Source of the DNA: an uncultured Lachnospiraceae bacterium
Lineage (GTDB): Bacteria > Bacillota > Clostridia > Lachnospirales > Lachnospiraceae
DNA: 62,701 nt
Direction of reading: 5' to 3'
Assembly (NCBI GenBank): GCA_910584845.1
Contig: CAJUDH010000021.1
Span: forward strand, 1-62,701
Position 1 is the first letter of the stretch. Every line of letters begins with the position of its first letter. Positions 45,022 through 53,691 of the stretch are shown here, piece by piece. A program made the translations under genes and the position numbers. A model generated the notes under the pieces. It had not been told where the DNA came from and did not search any database. It saw nothing but the letters and a program-made list of their open reading frames with translations.

Positions 45022-45212
45022 GGCCTGCGCCCTCCTTTCACACATTCAAAAATCTTGTTACTGCCTCCGGGCTGATTTCTGTTATCGCCCTTTGCAGGCT
45101 CGTAGCAGCCCCTCCCCTTATTTTACCAAATATCACGGAAAAAAGGAATGGACAATTTCCCTATAGCCCATGGTTCCGTTTTGCCAAAACCGATTGCTGT
45201 TCCTGTGCTTTT

Positions 45213-45240
45213 TTGATATAGTTGTATTATTAAATATGTA
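45213..45240 (+). promoter_or_regulatory. Promoter of the secreted-protein gene
   Basis: TTGATA (45213-45218), 16-base spacer, TATGTA (45235-45240), about 30 bases before the ribosome site of the next gene. Confidence 0.5.
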
Positions 45241-45270
45241 GCAGGCCAACCGTCATCCAGGAGGGATCCC

Positions 45271-46188
45271 ATGATAAAAAAGAACCAGAAAAAGAAAGTA
45301 GCCATAGCAACCGCATGCAGCCTGCTGTTGTCAGCCTTCGCCTTTTCGCCTGCCCTCGCAGAGGGGCCGGACACCCAGGCGCCCGCCGTCACCTTTGAGT
45401 ACTGCGCCATTGATCCTGTCCCGGGCAAAATCGGGCCGGACGGTTACCCTTACCGGTGCCTGACGAATGATTTATTCTATATCGAATATCCGGGAAGCTG
45501 GTATTTTGGAAGCAACAAGTTTTGCCCCATCGTTTTTTTTAACGATTCGGAAGCCATAAAAACCACCCATGATTTTGAAACCTTCCAGGACCCTGCCCTA
45601 ATTGGCACAGAAGACCAAGTTGACCAATATATACAAGGAGGCGGCATCCGTCAATATCTGCAGCAAGTTTTAAATATTACAGACTTTTCCGGTTGCCAGT
45701 TTGACATCAAAACCAAAGAGGATACCATCCTTATGTATTTTTTAACCCAAGGCGGGGAAACCGTGGCGTCCATTGTGGTCTGGACTTCCTTTGGCCAAAT
45801 CAGCATCCGGGACGAACGCTCCAGCATATCCATGGACCCGGTCCGGGACTATGGGCACATTATGGTAATGCCAGCCCTGGATTCGGAAGATTTTAGCTCT
45901 GTTGAGGCAATTCAGGCATATGTAGACAGCGGAAAACTCAATAGCCGCCTGGAACTGGGTACAGACGTCCTTACCTGGACCACAAGCCCTTACCAAACGG
46001 AACATCACACCTATCTGGCCTGCGAAGGTTCCTGCGACTTTTTAAGCACTACCGTCTATATCCCGGTAACGCCCGCAGGTACAAAAAACTGGATGGTCAG
46101 CTTCCAGGCTTATATTGACAGCGAAATCAGCTACAACGCCTACCGTATCCGGGAAGATATTATAAAAACCTTCCAGGTGTTAAAATAG
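45271..46188 (+). CDS. Uncharacterised secreted protein
   Basis: A 305-residue protein with a Sec signal peptide: basic start MIKKNQKKKV, hydrophobic core IATACSLLLSAFAFS and a likely cut after PALA-EGP. No lipobox, membrane anchor or sortase motif follows, so it is probably released. The mature part is rich in aromatic and acidic residues (YIEYPGSWYFGS, DFSGCQFDIKTKED) with about six cysteines. I recognise no family. GGAGGG precedes ATG 45271. Its own promoter is likely; it is not linked to its neighbours. Confidence 0.85.
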   Translation: MIKKNQKKKVAIATACSLLLSAFAFSPALAEGPDTQAPAVTFEYCAIDPVPGKIGPDGYPYRCLTNDLFYIEYPGSWYFGSNKFCPIVFFNDSEAIKTTHDFETFQDPALIGTEDQVDQYIQGGGIRQYLQQVLNITDFSGCQFDIKTKEDTILMYFLTQGGETVASIVVWTSFGQISIRDERSSISMDPVRDYGHIMVMPALDSEDFSSVEAIQAYVDSGKLNSRLELGTDVLTWTTSPYQTEHHTYLACEGSCDFLSTTVYIPVTPAGTKNWMVSFQAYIDSEISYNAYRIREDIIKTFQVLK

Positions 46189-46424
46189 CCGGGGCCCGGT
46201 CCACAGGAAAAGGGCCGGTTTCACTGCCCCCGGCCATGCAGGCATACAGGGAAACATGCCCAAAACGGCAGGAAGGGCGCATCCTAAGCGCCCCCGGCCA
46301 TGGCAGGCCCCGGGGAAAGCGGCGGCAGACCCGGCAGGCCCCCGCCAAATGACGAAACAGCATTTTAGGGGGGGGCCGTAGGGGCCACACAGCAGACGCA
46401 CCCTGCCGCAGGGGGCCCGGGCTT
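46189..46424. other. GC-rich intergenic spacer
   Basis: About 235 bases between the stops of the convergent secreted-protein and O-antigen-ligase-like genes. It is very G+C rich, with several inverted G/C runs (for example GGGCGC...GCGCCC around 46265-46292) that may end transcription from either side. No gene seen. Confidence 0.4.
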
Positions 46425-47798
46425 TCACAATACGCTGGCTAAATGGTATACACAAACAACAAGTAATATAGCAAAGGTAGCTTTTGCCAAACCGGCGCCT
46501 GCCTGCCGGGCTTTTTCCCCGGGCTTTCCCAGGGCCAGCAATGCCAGGGCAAAAACCCCCAGATAGAAAAAGCTGGTGTCGATCATATTATGGAAGTAAA
46601 AGGCAATCAAACCGGCTTTTTCTTCTGCCCCCGGGGCTTTCCGGTAAAACCGGACCGCAGCCGCCGCCAGCATAGCCATGGCAATCCACCCCAGTTCCAC
46701 ACCGATATGGATCAATACGTTGTGGATATGCCAGGTATTAAAGTATTTGTCCCCGTCATAAAGGTTTAAGGCCCTCCATTGGTACGGCCCCACGCCCAAA
46801 AGGGGATCCTTCGTGAAATAGCCTAACCCGTTTGCCATCATTTCCAGCCGTTCGGAAAAAGTAGCAACCGCACTTGGCCGGAGGGCAATGGCAGTGATAG
46901 CAACCGCCATGCCCAGGGCCGCAATCAAAACTGCCATCCGGGGCCGCCGGGTAAGGAAATATTGATACCGGTTCCAGCAGCACACCAGCGCGGCGGCATA
47001 GGGCAGCAACAGCAGGCAGCTGAATGGGACGTCCGTCCGGGCCGCCGCCAGGTAGATCAACAGCCCCGTGCCTATCCCCAGGCTTGCCTTGGCCAAAAGG
47101 CCGCAGACATAGGGAAAGGCTTCCCGCCAGGAAGAGCGCCCCTTCTTTTTCAGGGCCAGGACCAGTATCCCCGCCGCCATGGCCATATAGCTGCCCATGG
47201 ACAGCGTCAAAGCCAAGGCAATCAAAATCACCGGCTCCATAGAAAGCAGGGGAAAAGCCCGGCAACGCCCTTCTTCCCCCTGTCCGAAACGCAAACTAAG
47301 CAGGGCAAACCAGCCGACCACCAGAAAAATCCCCAGGGCATTGGGGTTGCCCAGCATCCCACCGGCCCTCCAGGCCCTTTGCTGAAAGAGCACACGGCCC
47401 ACAAACTGGCAGATGCCTGCAAATGCCCCGATCCCGGCCCAGGCAACGCATCCTTGTTTCAGCAAGCGCTGTTCCCCATCTTTTAGGCCGGCCGTAACCA
47501 GGTAGAGGATAATAAAAATCGCCTGGGTTGAGGCATACCCATCGGTAATATTCCCATAGGCCTTATAGGAAGACGCCATGCTGGCAATGTTATAAAAAAC
47601 CAGCGGCGCCAACACCCACAAGTCCACTGGCGCCGGCGGCTGCAAAAAGCCTACCATACATAAAAAGATCCCCAGCAGGCTGACAATCCTTATATCCCCC
47701 ACGCCAATATGCGTCAAAATAACCAACGCAAGAAGCAAATCCACTACCACATAATGATCCAGCAGGCTGCTGAATTTTTGTCTGATATATTCCGGCAT
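46425..47798 (-). CDS. O-antigen ligase/polymerase-like membrane protein
   Basis: A 457-residue polytopic membrane protein with about 12 helices and one large outside loop, as in the Wzy/WaaL (O-antigen ligase-like) family, which joins or polymerises surface glycans. The loop holds the family feature LGVGPYQWRALNL...WHIHNVLIHIGVELG, with the HN motif that normally bears the catalytic His. ATG 47798 is used because GGGAGGGG lies upstream of it; a reading four codons longer overlaps the site. It stands alone rather than in a polysaccharide cluster, so its glycan is unknown. Confidence 0.8.
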   Translation of the reverse strand: MPEYIRQKFSSLLDHYVVVDLLLALVILTHIGVGDIRIVSLLGIFLCMVGFLQPPAPVDLWVLAPLVFYNIASMASSYKAYGNITDGYASTQAIFIILYLVTAGLKDGEQRLLKQGCVAWAGIGAFAGICQFVGRVLFQQRAWRAGGMLGNPNALGIFLVVGWFALLSLRFGQGEEGRCRAFPLLSMEPVILIALALTLSMGSYMAMAAGILVLALKKKGRSSWREAFPYVCGLLAKASLGIGTGLLIYLAAARTDVPFSCLLLLPYAAALVCCWNRYQYFLTRRPRMAVLIAALGMAVAITAIALRPSAVATFSERLEMMANGLGYFTKDPLLGVGPYQWRALNLYDGDKYFNTWHIHNVLIHIGVELGWIAMAMLAAAAVRFYRKAPGAEEKAGLIAFYFHNMIDTSFFYLGVFALALLALGKPGEKARQAGAGLAKATFAILLVVCVYHLASVL

Positions 47799-48037
47799 TT
47801 CCCCTCCCACTTTCCATAATGCGGTGCCAAGCCCCCGGTGCCTGGCCCTGCAAAATGATATTTGACCGATGTACCCAAATTTTAGAATAAAGATAGACTA
47901 AAGATAGCACAACTTTTCCCTTTTTTCAATATTTTCCCAATATCAGGGGAGGTTCTCTCCATCCCCCAAAGGTATGCATCTGCAGATACCCTTTGATAGC
48001 AGAAAATAGATGCCTTCGGCCGCGCCCTTTGCCCCTT

Positions 48038-48079
48038 TGTGACATTATCACAGATAAAATTTAAAAAACCTGTTATACT
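48038..48079 (+). promoter_or_regulatory. Crp/Fnr-type operator and promoter of the ferredoxin-rhodanese operon
   Basis: TGTGACATTATCACA at 48038-48052 is a perfect palindrome in its two 5-base arms (TGTGA/TCACA), the consensus of Crp-type regulators. A -10 box TATACT lies at 48074-48079. With transcription starting near 48086 the palindrome is centred at about -41, the class II activator position, and no good -35 box is present. A Crp/Fnr-family gene lies 1.2 kb downstream (49295-49960). Confidence 0.75.
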
Positions 48080-48107
48080 GGTCCTATGAAATCTGGGAGG
48101 TATGGAA

Positions 48108-48314
48108 ATGGAAAAGAAAAAGAAGCGAAAAGCCTGGGTGGATGTAAATACCTGTGTGGCTTGTGGATGTTGTGTGAAAGTATGCCCCATGGACGCCATC
48201 CATATTTGGAGGGGGATCATGGCAGAAGTCATCAAAGAAAAATGCGTGGGTTGTGGGAAGTGTGCCAGGGAATGCCCCGCGTCCGTTATTGAAATCCGGG
48301 AGGTGGAGGCATGA
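48108..48314 (+). CDS. 2[4Fe-4S] ferredoxin-type protein
   Basis: A 68-residue small ferredoxin, soluble in the cytosol. After a basic N-terminus it has two complete cluster motifs, CVACGCCVKVCP and CVGCGKCARECP. ATG 48108 is chosen: GGGAGG ends seven bases upstream, while ATG 48102 lies too near. Its stop overlaps the start of the NapH-like gene (ATGA), which shows translational coupling. It probably feeds electrons to or from the membrane protein. Confidence 0.92.
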   Translation: MEKKKKRKAWVDVNTCVACGCCVKVCPMDAIHIWRGIMAEVIKEKCVGCGKCARECPASVIEIREVEA

Positions 48315-48895
48315 AAAAACATTGGTATGACTATCTTTGGATCCTGTCCCTTTCCTATTTGGCCTTGGGCTTTTTCCAGATTATGTTTGCCTGGCTTGGC
48401 CTTTTGTGCTTCTTCATCCCACTGGCCCTCGCCATAGGCGGCGGAAACAAAACCTACTGTAACCGGTATTGCGGCCGGGGGCAACTGTTCGGCCTGCTGG
48501 GCGGGCAGTTCGGCCTTTCCCGCAAAAAAGATTTGCCCAAATGGATGAAAAGCAAGTGGTTCCGTTACGGTTTCCTGGTTTTCTTTTTCCTTATGTTTTT
48601 CCAGATGCTTTGGAATACTTATCTGGTCTTTGCCGGCGCCCGGGATTTGAAACAGGTGGCAACCCTCCTGTGGACGTTCAAACTCCCCTGGCATTGGGCT
48701 TACCGCGGCACCCGGTTCCACCCTGGCGCCGTACAGTTTGCTTTCGGGTTTTATAGTGTTATGTTGACCTCTACCGTCCTGGGTTTTTTCACTATGATCC
48801 TTTATAAACCTCGAAGCTGGTGTGTCTACTGCCCCATGGGTACCATGACCCAACTGATTTGTAAAACAAAAAACAGAAAGAAGGTATCTACATGA
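48311..48895 (+). CDS. NapH/NosR-like membrane iron-sulphur protein
   Basis: A 194-residue protein with about four membrane helices and two Cys-rich stretches, CNRYCGRGQL between helices and CVYCPMGTMTQ near the C-terminus, as in the membrane polyferredoxin family NapH/NosR/CcoG-like. The usual C-terminal soluble 4Fe-4S ferredoxin domain is absent and seems to be supplied by the small ferredoxin encoded just before. Both its start and stop overlap neighbours as ATGA, so three genes form one coupled operon. It may carry electrons across the membrane to the extracytoplasmic rhodanese; function otherwise unknown. Confidence 0.8.
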   Translation: MKKHWYDYLWILSLSYLALGFFQIMFAWLGLLCFFIPLALAIGGGNKTYCNRYCGRGQLFGLLGGQFGLSRKKDLPKWMKSKWFRYGFLVFFFLMFFQMLWNTYLVFAGARDLKQVATLLWTFKLPWHWAYRGTRFHPGAVQFAFGFYSVMLTSTVLGFFTMILYKPRSWCVYCPMGTMTQLICKTKNRKKVST

Positions 48896-49278
48896 AACGA
48901 ATCCTCCCCTTCCTGCTGGCGTTGATGCCCATGACGGCCTGCGGCGGCACGGCAGGAAACAGCTACCGCCAAGCCACAATGGAAGAAGCCATTTCCTTAA
49001 TGGAAGAAGAAACCGGCTATGTCATCCTGGACGTGCGTACCGGCCAGGAATACGCAAACGGGCATATCCCCGACGCAATCAATATCCCCAACGAAACCAT
49101 AGGAAGCGGCGAGATTTCCCAGCTTCCGGACAAGGATCAGATGATCCTGGTCTACTGCCGCAGTGGAAGCCGGAGCAAACAGGCGTCAAAAAAACTGGCA
49201 GCCCTTGGCTACACCAATATTGTGGAATTTGGCGGGATCCTCGACTGGACGGGCGATACGGTTTCCGAAACCCCCTGA
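48892..49278 (+). CDS. Rhodanese-domain lipoprotein
   Basis: A 128-residue protein: lipoprotein-type signal (lipobox MTAC near residue 18) and one rhodanese domain with YVILDVRTGQEYANGHIPDAINI and the catalytic-loop cysteine in VYCRSGSRSKQAS. Rhodanese domains transfer sulphane sulphur; on the outside of the membrane and linked to ferredoxin and NapH-like protein, a role in sulphur-species redox reactions is plausible. Last gene of the operon, convergent with the Crp/Fnr gene after 16 bases. Confidence 0.88.
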   Translation: MKRILPFLLALMPMTACGGTAGNSYRQATMEEAISLMEEETGYVILDVRTGQEYANGHIPDAINIPNETIGSGEISQLPDKDQMILVYCRSGSRSKQASKKLAALGYTNIVEFGGILDWTGDTVSETP

Positions 49279-49294
49279 CTTAGGGCTGGCCCTT

Positions 49295-49960
49295 TTATTG
49301 CTTCCCCTGGCAGATGTCCTGAAGTTTGCCTTTATCCGTAAGCTCAATCATCCCCCGGCGGAGCTTTACCATGCCCTCCCCCTGGAAATAGCGGAGCATC
49401 CGGGTAACCACTTCCCGGGGGTTCCCCAAATGGTTTCCAATGGCTTCATGGGTGATTCTTAGGGCATCGCCCCCCTCAAGGGCACTTTCTTTCAGGAGGA
49501 ACCCGGCAAGCCTCTTATCAAAGCTTTTCCACATGACCTGTTCCATTAGCCACATGACCTCGGAAAAGCGGGCTGCCATAAGTTCGTTTGTAAAATTTGC
49601 AACCTCCGCCGATTCTTCCATGACCTCCCGGTAGGCCTCTGCGGGGATAATCCAAAGGCTTGTATCCTTTTCAGCCTCAACAGTTACCTCAAATTGAATG
49701 GAGCGCATCATGCAGGAGGCGGACAGCACGCAAATATCCAGGTCCAGCAGACGGTATAAGGTAACTTCCCGCCCCTCGCCAGAGATTATATACGCACGGA
49801 GCTGCCCATGGCCTACCACCAGCAGCCCGGTACAGCCCCTGCCGCCGCCATGGACAACCGTGCCCTTTTTGGCTGTGCGTTTCACGGCACTTCCTTTCAA
49901 CCTGTTTTTCTGCGCAGGAGTCAATTTGTCCCAAACCGGAAAATAATCTTCAAACCCCAC
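49295..49960 (-). CDS. Crp/Fnr-family transcriptional regulator
   Basis: A 221-residue regulator with an N-terminal cyclic-nucleotide-binding-like beta domain (GTVVHGGGRGCTGLLVVGHGQLRAY, REVTLYRLLDLDICVLSASCMM) and a C-terminal winged helix (ITHEAIGNHLGNPREVVTRMLRYFQGEGMV). Cysteines at LDICVLSASCMM could sense redox state, but no FNR-type Fe-S ligand set is clear. The gene is convergent with the rhodanese operon, whose promoter carries a Crp-type palindrome, and divergent from desulfoferrodoxin; it probably activates the former. Confidence 0.9.
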   Translation of the reverse strand: MGFEDYFPVWDKLTPAQKNRLKGSAVKRTAKKGTVVHGGGRGCTGLLVVGHGQLRAYIISGEGREVTLYRLLDLDICVLSASCMMRSIQFEVTVEAEKDTSLWIIPAEAYREVMEESAEVANFTNELMAARFSEVMWLMEQVMWKSFDKRLAGFLLKESALEGGDALRITHEAIGNHLGNPREVVTRMLRYFQGEGMVKLRRGMIELTDKGKLQDICQGKQ

Positions 49961-50065
49961 AATCTCCCTCCTCCCATATAAGCCTCAAATCAACAAAGAA
50001 ATTTTTTTCGTAACCGGGGATAAAACGATCAAAATAATAAAATACTACCGAAAAGGAGGTTTTTT

Positions 50066-50443
50066 ATGAATACGAAATTTTATCTCTGCCGCCAATGCGG
50101 CAACCTGGTTAACTTAATCCATGACGCAGGCGTCCCCCTTATGTGCTGCGGCCAGAAAATGGAAGCGCTGGAACCGAATGCCACAGAGGCAAGCGGCGAA
50201 AAACATTTGCCTGTAGTTACCGTAAAAGGCGACGCAGTCCATGTCAATGTGGGCTCTGTGCACCACCCTATGCTTTTGGAACATCAGATAGAATGGGTCT
50301 ATGTAGAAACCGAAAACGGCGGGCAATGGAAAACCTTAAAGCCTGGCAGCCAGCCCAAAGTTACCTTCCGCCAGGAAGACGACAAAGCAGTTGCCGTTTA
50401 TGCATACTGCAACCTCCATGGCCTGTGGATGGCAAAGCTATAA
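50066..50443 (+). CDS. dfx: Desulfoferrodoxin (superoxide reductase)
   Basis: A 125-residue 2Fe superoxide reductase that reduces superoxide to hydrogen peroxide without making oxygen, a hallmark of anaerobes. The N-terminal desulforedoxin domain has FYLCRQCGNL and LMCCGQKM (centre I FeCys4). The catalytic centre II shows EKHLPV with the Lys and His, VNVGSVHHPM and YCNLHGLW (Cys and His ligands). AAAGGAGG precedes ATG 50066. It is divergent from the Crp/Fnr gene and fits an oxidative-stress group with the rhodanese operon. Confidence 0.96.
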   Translation: MNTKFYLCRQCGNLVNLIHDAGVPLMCCGQKMEALEPNATEASGEKHLPVVTVKGDAVHVNVGSVHHPMLLEHQIEWVYVETENGGQWKTLKPGSQPKVTFRQEDDKAVAVYAYCNLHGLWMAKL

Positions 50444-50531
50444 CGCGCCGGGGATGCCCCAAAGCAATGGGCCCCGGATTTTGAAGCGTCCCTTTTGCCC
50501 GATACCGTTTTTTCCGGAAACCCATTGCCCC

Positions 50532-50948
50532 TTAGAGAAACTTGTAATGTGGCATTTCCTCCCCGAACAGCCAATACCGCAGCCAGTCGTCCAAAAAGAT
50601 CCCGGCCAGGGCCACCGGCAGCCACAGGCCGAAAAACTGCGGGCAAACCTGCCCGAAAAGGTTGCCTGGCATCCCCCTATAGTCCCATACGGCCCACCCC
50701 AGCCATAGGTTGACGACACAGCCGGTTGCAAACTCCAGACCGGTAATCATGCAGGCCCCTATGGCTGCCTGTTGCCATAAAGGCATATTCCAGGAAACCA
50801 CCTCATTGATCCACCCCAGGCAGACAAAGCACACCCCGCCCAGAAAGAACATGGTCCAGTGGCTCCATCCCCGGAAAGCCAATTCCAAAACATTGTAAAG
50901 CAAGCCGCCCGCCGCAAACAAAAACAGGTGCTTTAAATGCATGTTCAT
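50532..50948 (-). CDS. Putative ABC-transporter type IV (CmpB-like) membrane protein
   Basis: A 138-residue membrane protein with about four helices, like the CmpB family (PF06541) of small integral proteins with unknown function. Seen: LFAAGGLLYNVLELAFRGWSHWTMFFLGG, LEFATGCVVNLWLGWAVWDY, and FGQVCPQFFGLW, all typical of the family. ATG 50948 has AAGGGGG upstream; a reading extended to 51023 has no site. It lies downstream of the tandem repeat array. Confidence 0.85.
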   Translation of the reverse strand: MNMHLKHLFLFAAGGLLYNVLELAFRGWSHWTMFFLGGVCFVCLGWINEVVSWNMPLWQQAAIGACMITGLEFATGCVVNLWLGWAVWDYRGMPGNLFGQVCPQFFGLWLPVALAGIFLDDWLRYWLFGEEMPHYKFL

Positions 50949-51024
50949 CCCCCGTCCCCCTTTGCCATAACCTACATTGGTAAAAGATATGCGTAAGGAT
51001 GTAAACCATTCCTTTCTGTTCATT

Positions 51025-51116
51025 GGCCCGGACCCGCTTTTTTCCGTGGCCCGGACCCGCTTTTTTCCGTGGCCCGGACCCGCTTTTTTCCGTGGCCCGA
51101 ACCCGCTTTTTTCCGT
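51025..51116. repeat. Four-copy 23-bp tandem repeat
   Basis: Four head-to-tail 23-base units at 51025-51047, 51048-51070, 51071-51093 and 51094-51116; the first three are identical and the last has one change (G to A). Each unit has the form GGCCCGGACCCGC followed by T6 and CCGT. The array is in the gap between the GmrSD-like gene's stop and the CmpB-like start, both on the minus strand. Confidence 0.95.
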
Positions 51117-51188
51117 CTCCCGCCAAACGCCTTCGCAGCACCGGCCACGGGTTCCGTGGCAGCTTTAGCGTAAACCGCTGCCCGCTTC

Positions 51189-53537
51189 CTAACGGAGCGT
51201 AATATGAAAATGCTTCAATACTTTGTTGTGTGTACTTTCATCATTCATCAGATATGCCACCATGGGCAAACTGACCATCCCCCGTTCCCAGTACCCTTCT
51301 TCCATAGGGACGGTCCGGAACCATTTCACCCCTAAAAAGTATTCATTGTCCACGTTCAGCCCGGCTTTTTCCTGCGGGTCTATCCATTTACATTTCATGA
51401 TTGGCTTTGTTGCCCCGCCCTCTTTTACATAGAAATCCTCCGGCGCGGTTGCGGCACAAGTGCAGACCCCCACCCCCACAAAGCCTTTCCCCTGGATATG
51501 GCAAAATATGTAATCGCCGACATGGACATTCATTAGTTTATTGTTACTGGCCGTTGCTGCACAAGCAGAAACAAAGCCTTTTTCACGGGCGTCTTCCCAG
51601 CTGCGCCCATTGCTGTACTCTACGGTAAAACGCCTGCCGCTGCCGCTTCGGATTGAAATTTCTTCCTCTTCGTCCCAGCCCCCGGCCAGATCCCGGATGG
51701 CCTGGGGGTTCCACACCGCCTTGGCCAAATTGGCATAAAGCTTTGCCCGGCCACGGATGGAACCTTTATCAAACGTTTCGTCATATGGTTGAAACCCAAA
51801 CTCCTCTTTTAACGCCAAAAACTTGGGGTTGTTGGCATATGCGCCAGAATTTAACGCCTGCGCCAGGATATTGTCGCTTATATAATGCTTTACCTTTTTT
51901 GCATATGGCATATTTTGGTAGCTCCTGTTATGGTCCAATGTAAGGATCATCAGGTTGCCGATCTTTTGCCTGTTGTTAAGGAAGTCTTCTTCATCGTTAA
52001 ACAAATCAGCATAAGTTGCAAAGTCATCGGGAAGGATATGCTCAATATCATAAGATGTTTTCGGGTCCCGGTCAATATATACTGGAAATTGGGGCGCATA
52101 ACCCATGCGGATATTCACATAATCCGTCATCCTGGCAAGCATATGCAGCATATACCTGCCGGTAAACTGGTTTAGCACAAAATCTTTTATTGCATCCAGC
52201 CTTTCCGGCATCCTCTGCAGTGCCGCTGTCAGCTTGATCCCTACGGCCTTTACATCCTGATTCCGGATCTGGACCATCACCCGAAAAAGCAGCGCTTTAT
52301 TGGTATTCCAATTGACCTTTTTATAATTGAAAATACGGATAGACGCAAAAATATCAATAAAAGCAGCCACCATTTTTATTTTCTGATCTATGGCCTCAAC
52401 CGGGTCGTCCACGCAGACCGCCGCCAAAATCAAATAATTTTGATATGTAATATTCCGGTGCGCATTATAAAAAACCGCCTCGTACCCTTTTGTAAATTTT
52501 TCAGAATATTCCTTAACCCGGAGGTATAGATTTGCCATCAGGGACATTTCCAGGGTAATCAGCTCTTTATATTGTTTTGGCTGGACCAATTTCATCCGAA
52601 CCCGGGCATTCTGGCGCACCCATGTGTGGAACCTTTCCCCTAAAAGCTCAAAGTCCTGGTCCTCCGCCCCTTTCTTTGTTTCCCGGATGCTGTCCGCATA
52701 TTTTGCACGCAGCCACGTAGAGATAAAATCCACGTCCTCTGCTTTGACCGCCCCGCTGCTCCCCGAATCAAACGCATTTTTTATTTTCGTAATATTTTGT
52801 TGCCAGGCCTTATTGACCGCCCCCCGGTCCTCTTCCTCCACCTGTTGGACCATGAAGGCCTTTAGCATCTCCGCGCTGTTCAGGCTCAGCCCCCGGTCGT
52901 TCATGGTTAGGAAAATCCTGTGGGCCTCGTCTTCTGACGGGGTGTCAATCTCCAGCAGCAGCACTTTACTCTTCAGCCAATAAATAAAGTATGGCAACGC
53001 CTGGCCCTTTAATTCGTCCGGAAACAAATCTTCAATATCCCCATACCTGGCCAACAAATTTTTGTTGCTTTCATTATCCGGTATATAGGCGGCGTTTTGG
53101 CCCCAAATTGCCTGCATACAGCCATTCCGCTCCGGCACGTCAATGTTAAATGCCATTGTCCCATAATCGTCTTTATAGATCAGGTTACTAAATTCCACAG
53201 GCAGAAAAGGAATCCCCGCCGCCTCCTTCTGCAAATTCTGGAGATAGATCAAAAGCAGCGTCAGGGACGTCAGCCTTTGCTGCCCGTCGATAATCTGCCG
53301 GGTATTCCCGTTTGTACAGATAATGCTCCCCATATAATAAAAGCCGTAATTTTGGACTTCTTTTGTCGACCCATGGCTTCCCGCATCATAATACAGGCGG
53401 AACGTATCATAAAAATCCATGAGCATCTGTTCGATCTGTTTCCTCCCCCACCGGTACTCCCTCTGGTAGTAATCCACTTCCAGCCTTCCCCGGGTTAATA
53501 TCACTTCCAGCGTATCTGTCTTATCAATTTTTTGCAC
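51189..53537 (-). CDS. GmrSD-like DUF262/DUF1524 protein with C-terminal PUA/EVE-like domain
   Basis: A 782-residue protein of the DUF262 (ParB-like, nucleotide-using)/DUF1524 (HNH nuclease) type, the architecture of the type IV restriction enzyme GmrSD, which cuts modified phage DNA. DUF262 motifs: VDYYQREYRW near residue 21 and QIIDGQQRLTSLTLLL near 81. The DUF1524 HNH part reads DIEHILPDDFA near 490 and IGNLMILTLDHNRSY near 527. Odd: the last ~140 residues (from GRSWEDAREKG near 646) look like a PUA/EVE/ASCH-type fold, with VHVGDYIFCHIQGKGFVGVGV. Start GTG 53537 has GGGAGGAAGG upstream; a longer reading to 53576 has no site. Stand-alone, no helicase or methylase partner. Confidence 0.85.
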   Translation of the reverse strand: MQKIDKTDTLEVILTRGRLEVDYYQREYRWGRKQIEQMLMDFYDTFRLYYDAGSHGSTKEVQNYGFYYMGSIICTNGNTRQIIDGQQRLTSLTLLLIYLQNLQKEAAGIPFLPVEFSNLIYKDDYGTMAFNIDVPERNGCMQAIWGQNAAYIPDNESNKNLLARYGDIEDLFPDELKGQALPYFIYWLKSKVLLLEIDTPSEDEAHRIFLTMNDRGLSLNSAEMLKAFMVQQVEEEDRGAVNKAWQQNITKIKNAFDSGSSGAVKAEDVDFISTWLRAKYADSIRETKKGAEDQDFELLGERFHTWVRQNARVRMKLVQPKQYKELITLEMSLMANLYLRVKEYSEKFTKGYEAVFYNAHRNITYQNYLILAAVCVDDPVEAIDQKIKMVAAFIDIFASIRIFNYKKVNWNTNKALLFRVMVQIRNQDVKAVGIKLTAALQRMPERLDAIKDFVLNQFTGRYMLHMLARMTDYVNIRMGYAPQFPVYIDRDPKTSYDIEHILPDDFATYADLFNDEEDFLNNRQKIGNLMILTLDHNRSYQNMPYAKKVKHYISDNILAQALNSGAYANNPKFLALKEEFGFQPYDETFDKGSIRGRAKLYANLAKAVWNPQAIRDLAGGWDEEEEISIRSGSGRRFTVEYSNGRSWEDAREKGFVSACAATASNNKLMNVHVGDYIFCHIQGKGFVGVGVCTCAATAPEDFYVKEGGATKPIMKCKWIDPQEKAGLNVDNEYFLGVKWFRTVPMEEGYWERGMVSLPMVAYLMNDESTHNKVLKHFHITLR

Positions 53538-53691
53538 TGGCCCTTCCTCCCTTGGTAGACGATTCACTAAGCCCATACCTTTACGTGTTTCCCCTCATGG
53601 CGCCTGGCTTCAAAAATTATAACATATTACCCCCAAAACACCAGAACCCCTTGCTGCCCGCCTGTTCCGGCCCCTGTTCCGGAAACCGTTT

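Noticed and set aside
47882..48979. A 365-codon minus-strand frame opposite the ferredoxin/NapH genes.
   Set aside because: It contains the well-known antisense-ferredoxin pattern (HPQATQV, HFPQPTHF) and has no ribosome site; the plus-strand genes are clear.
51025..51116. CRISPR array.
   Set aside because: The 23-bp units are directly adjacent without spacers.
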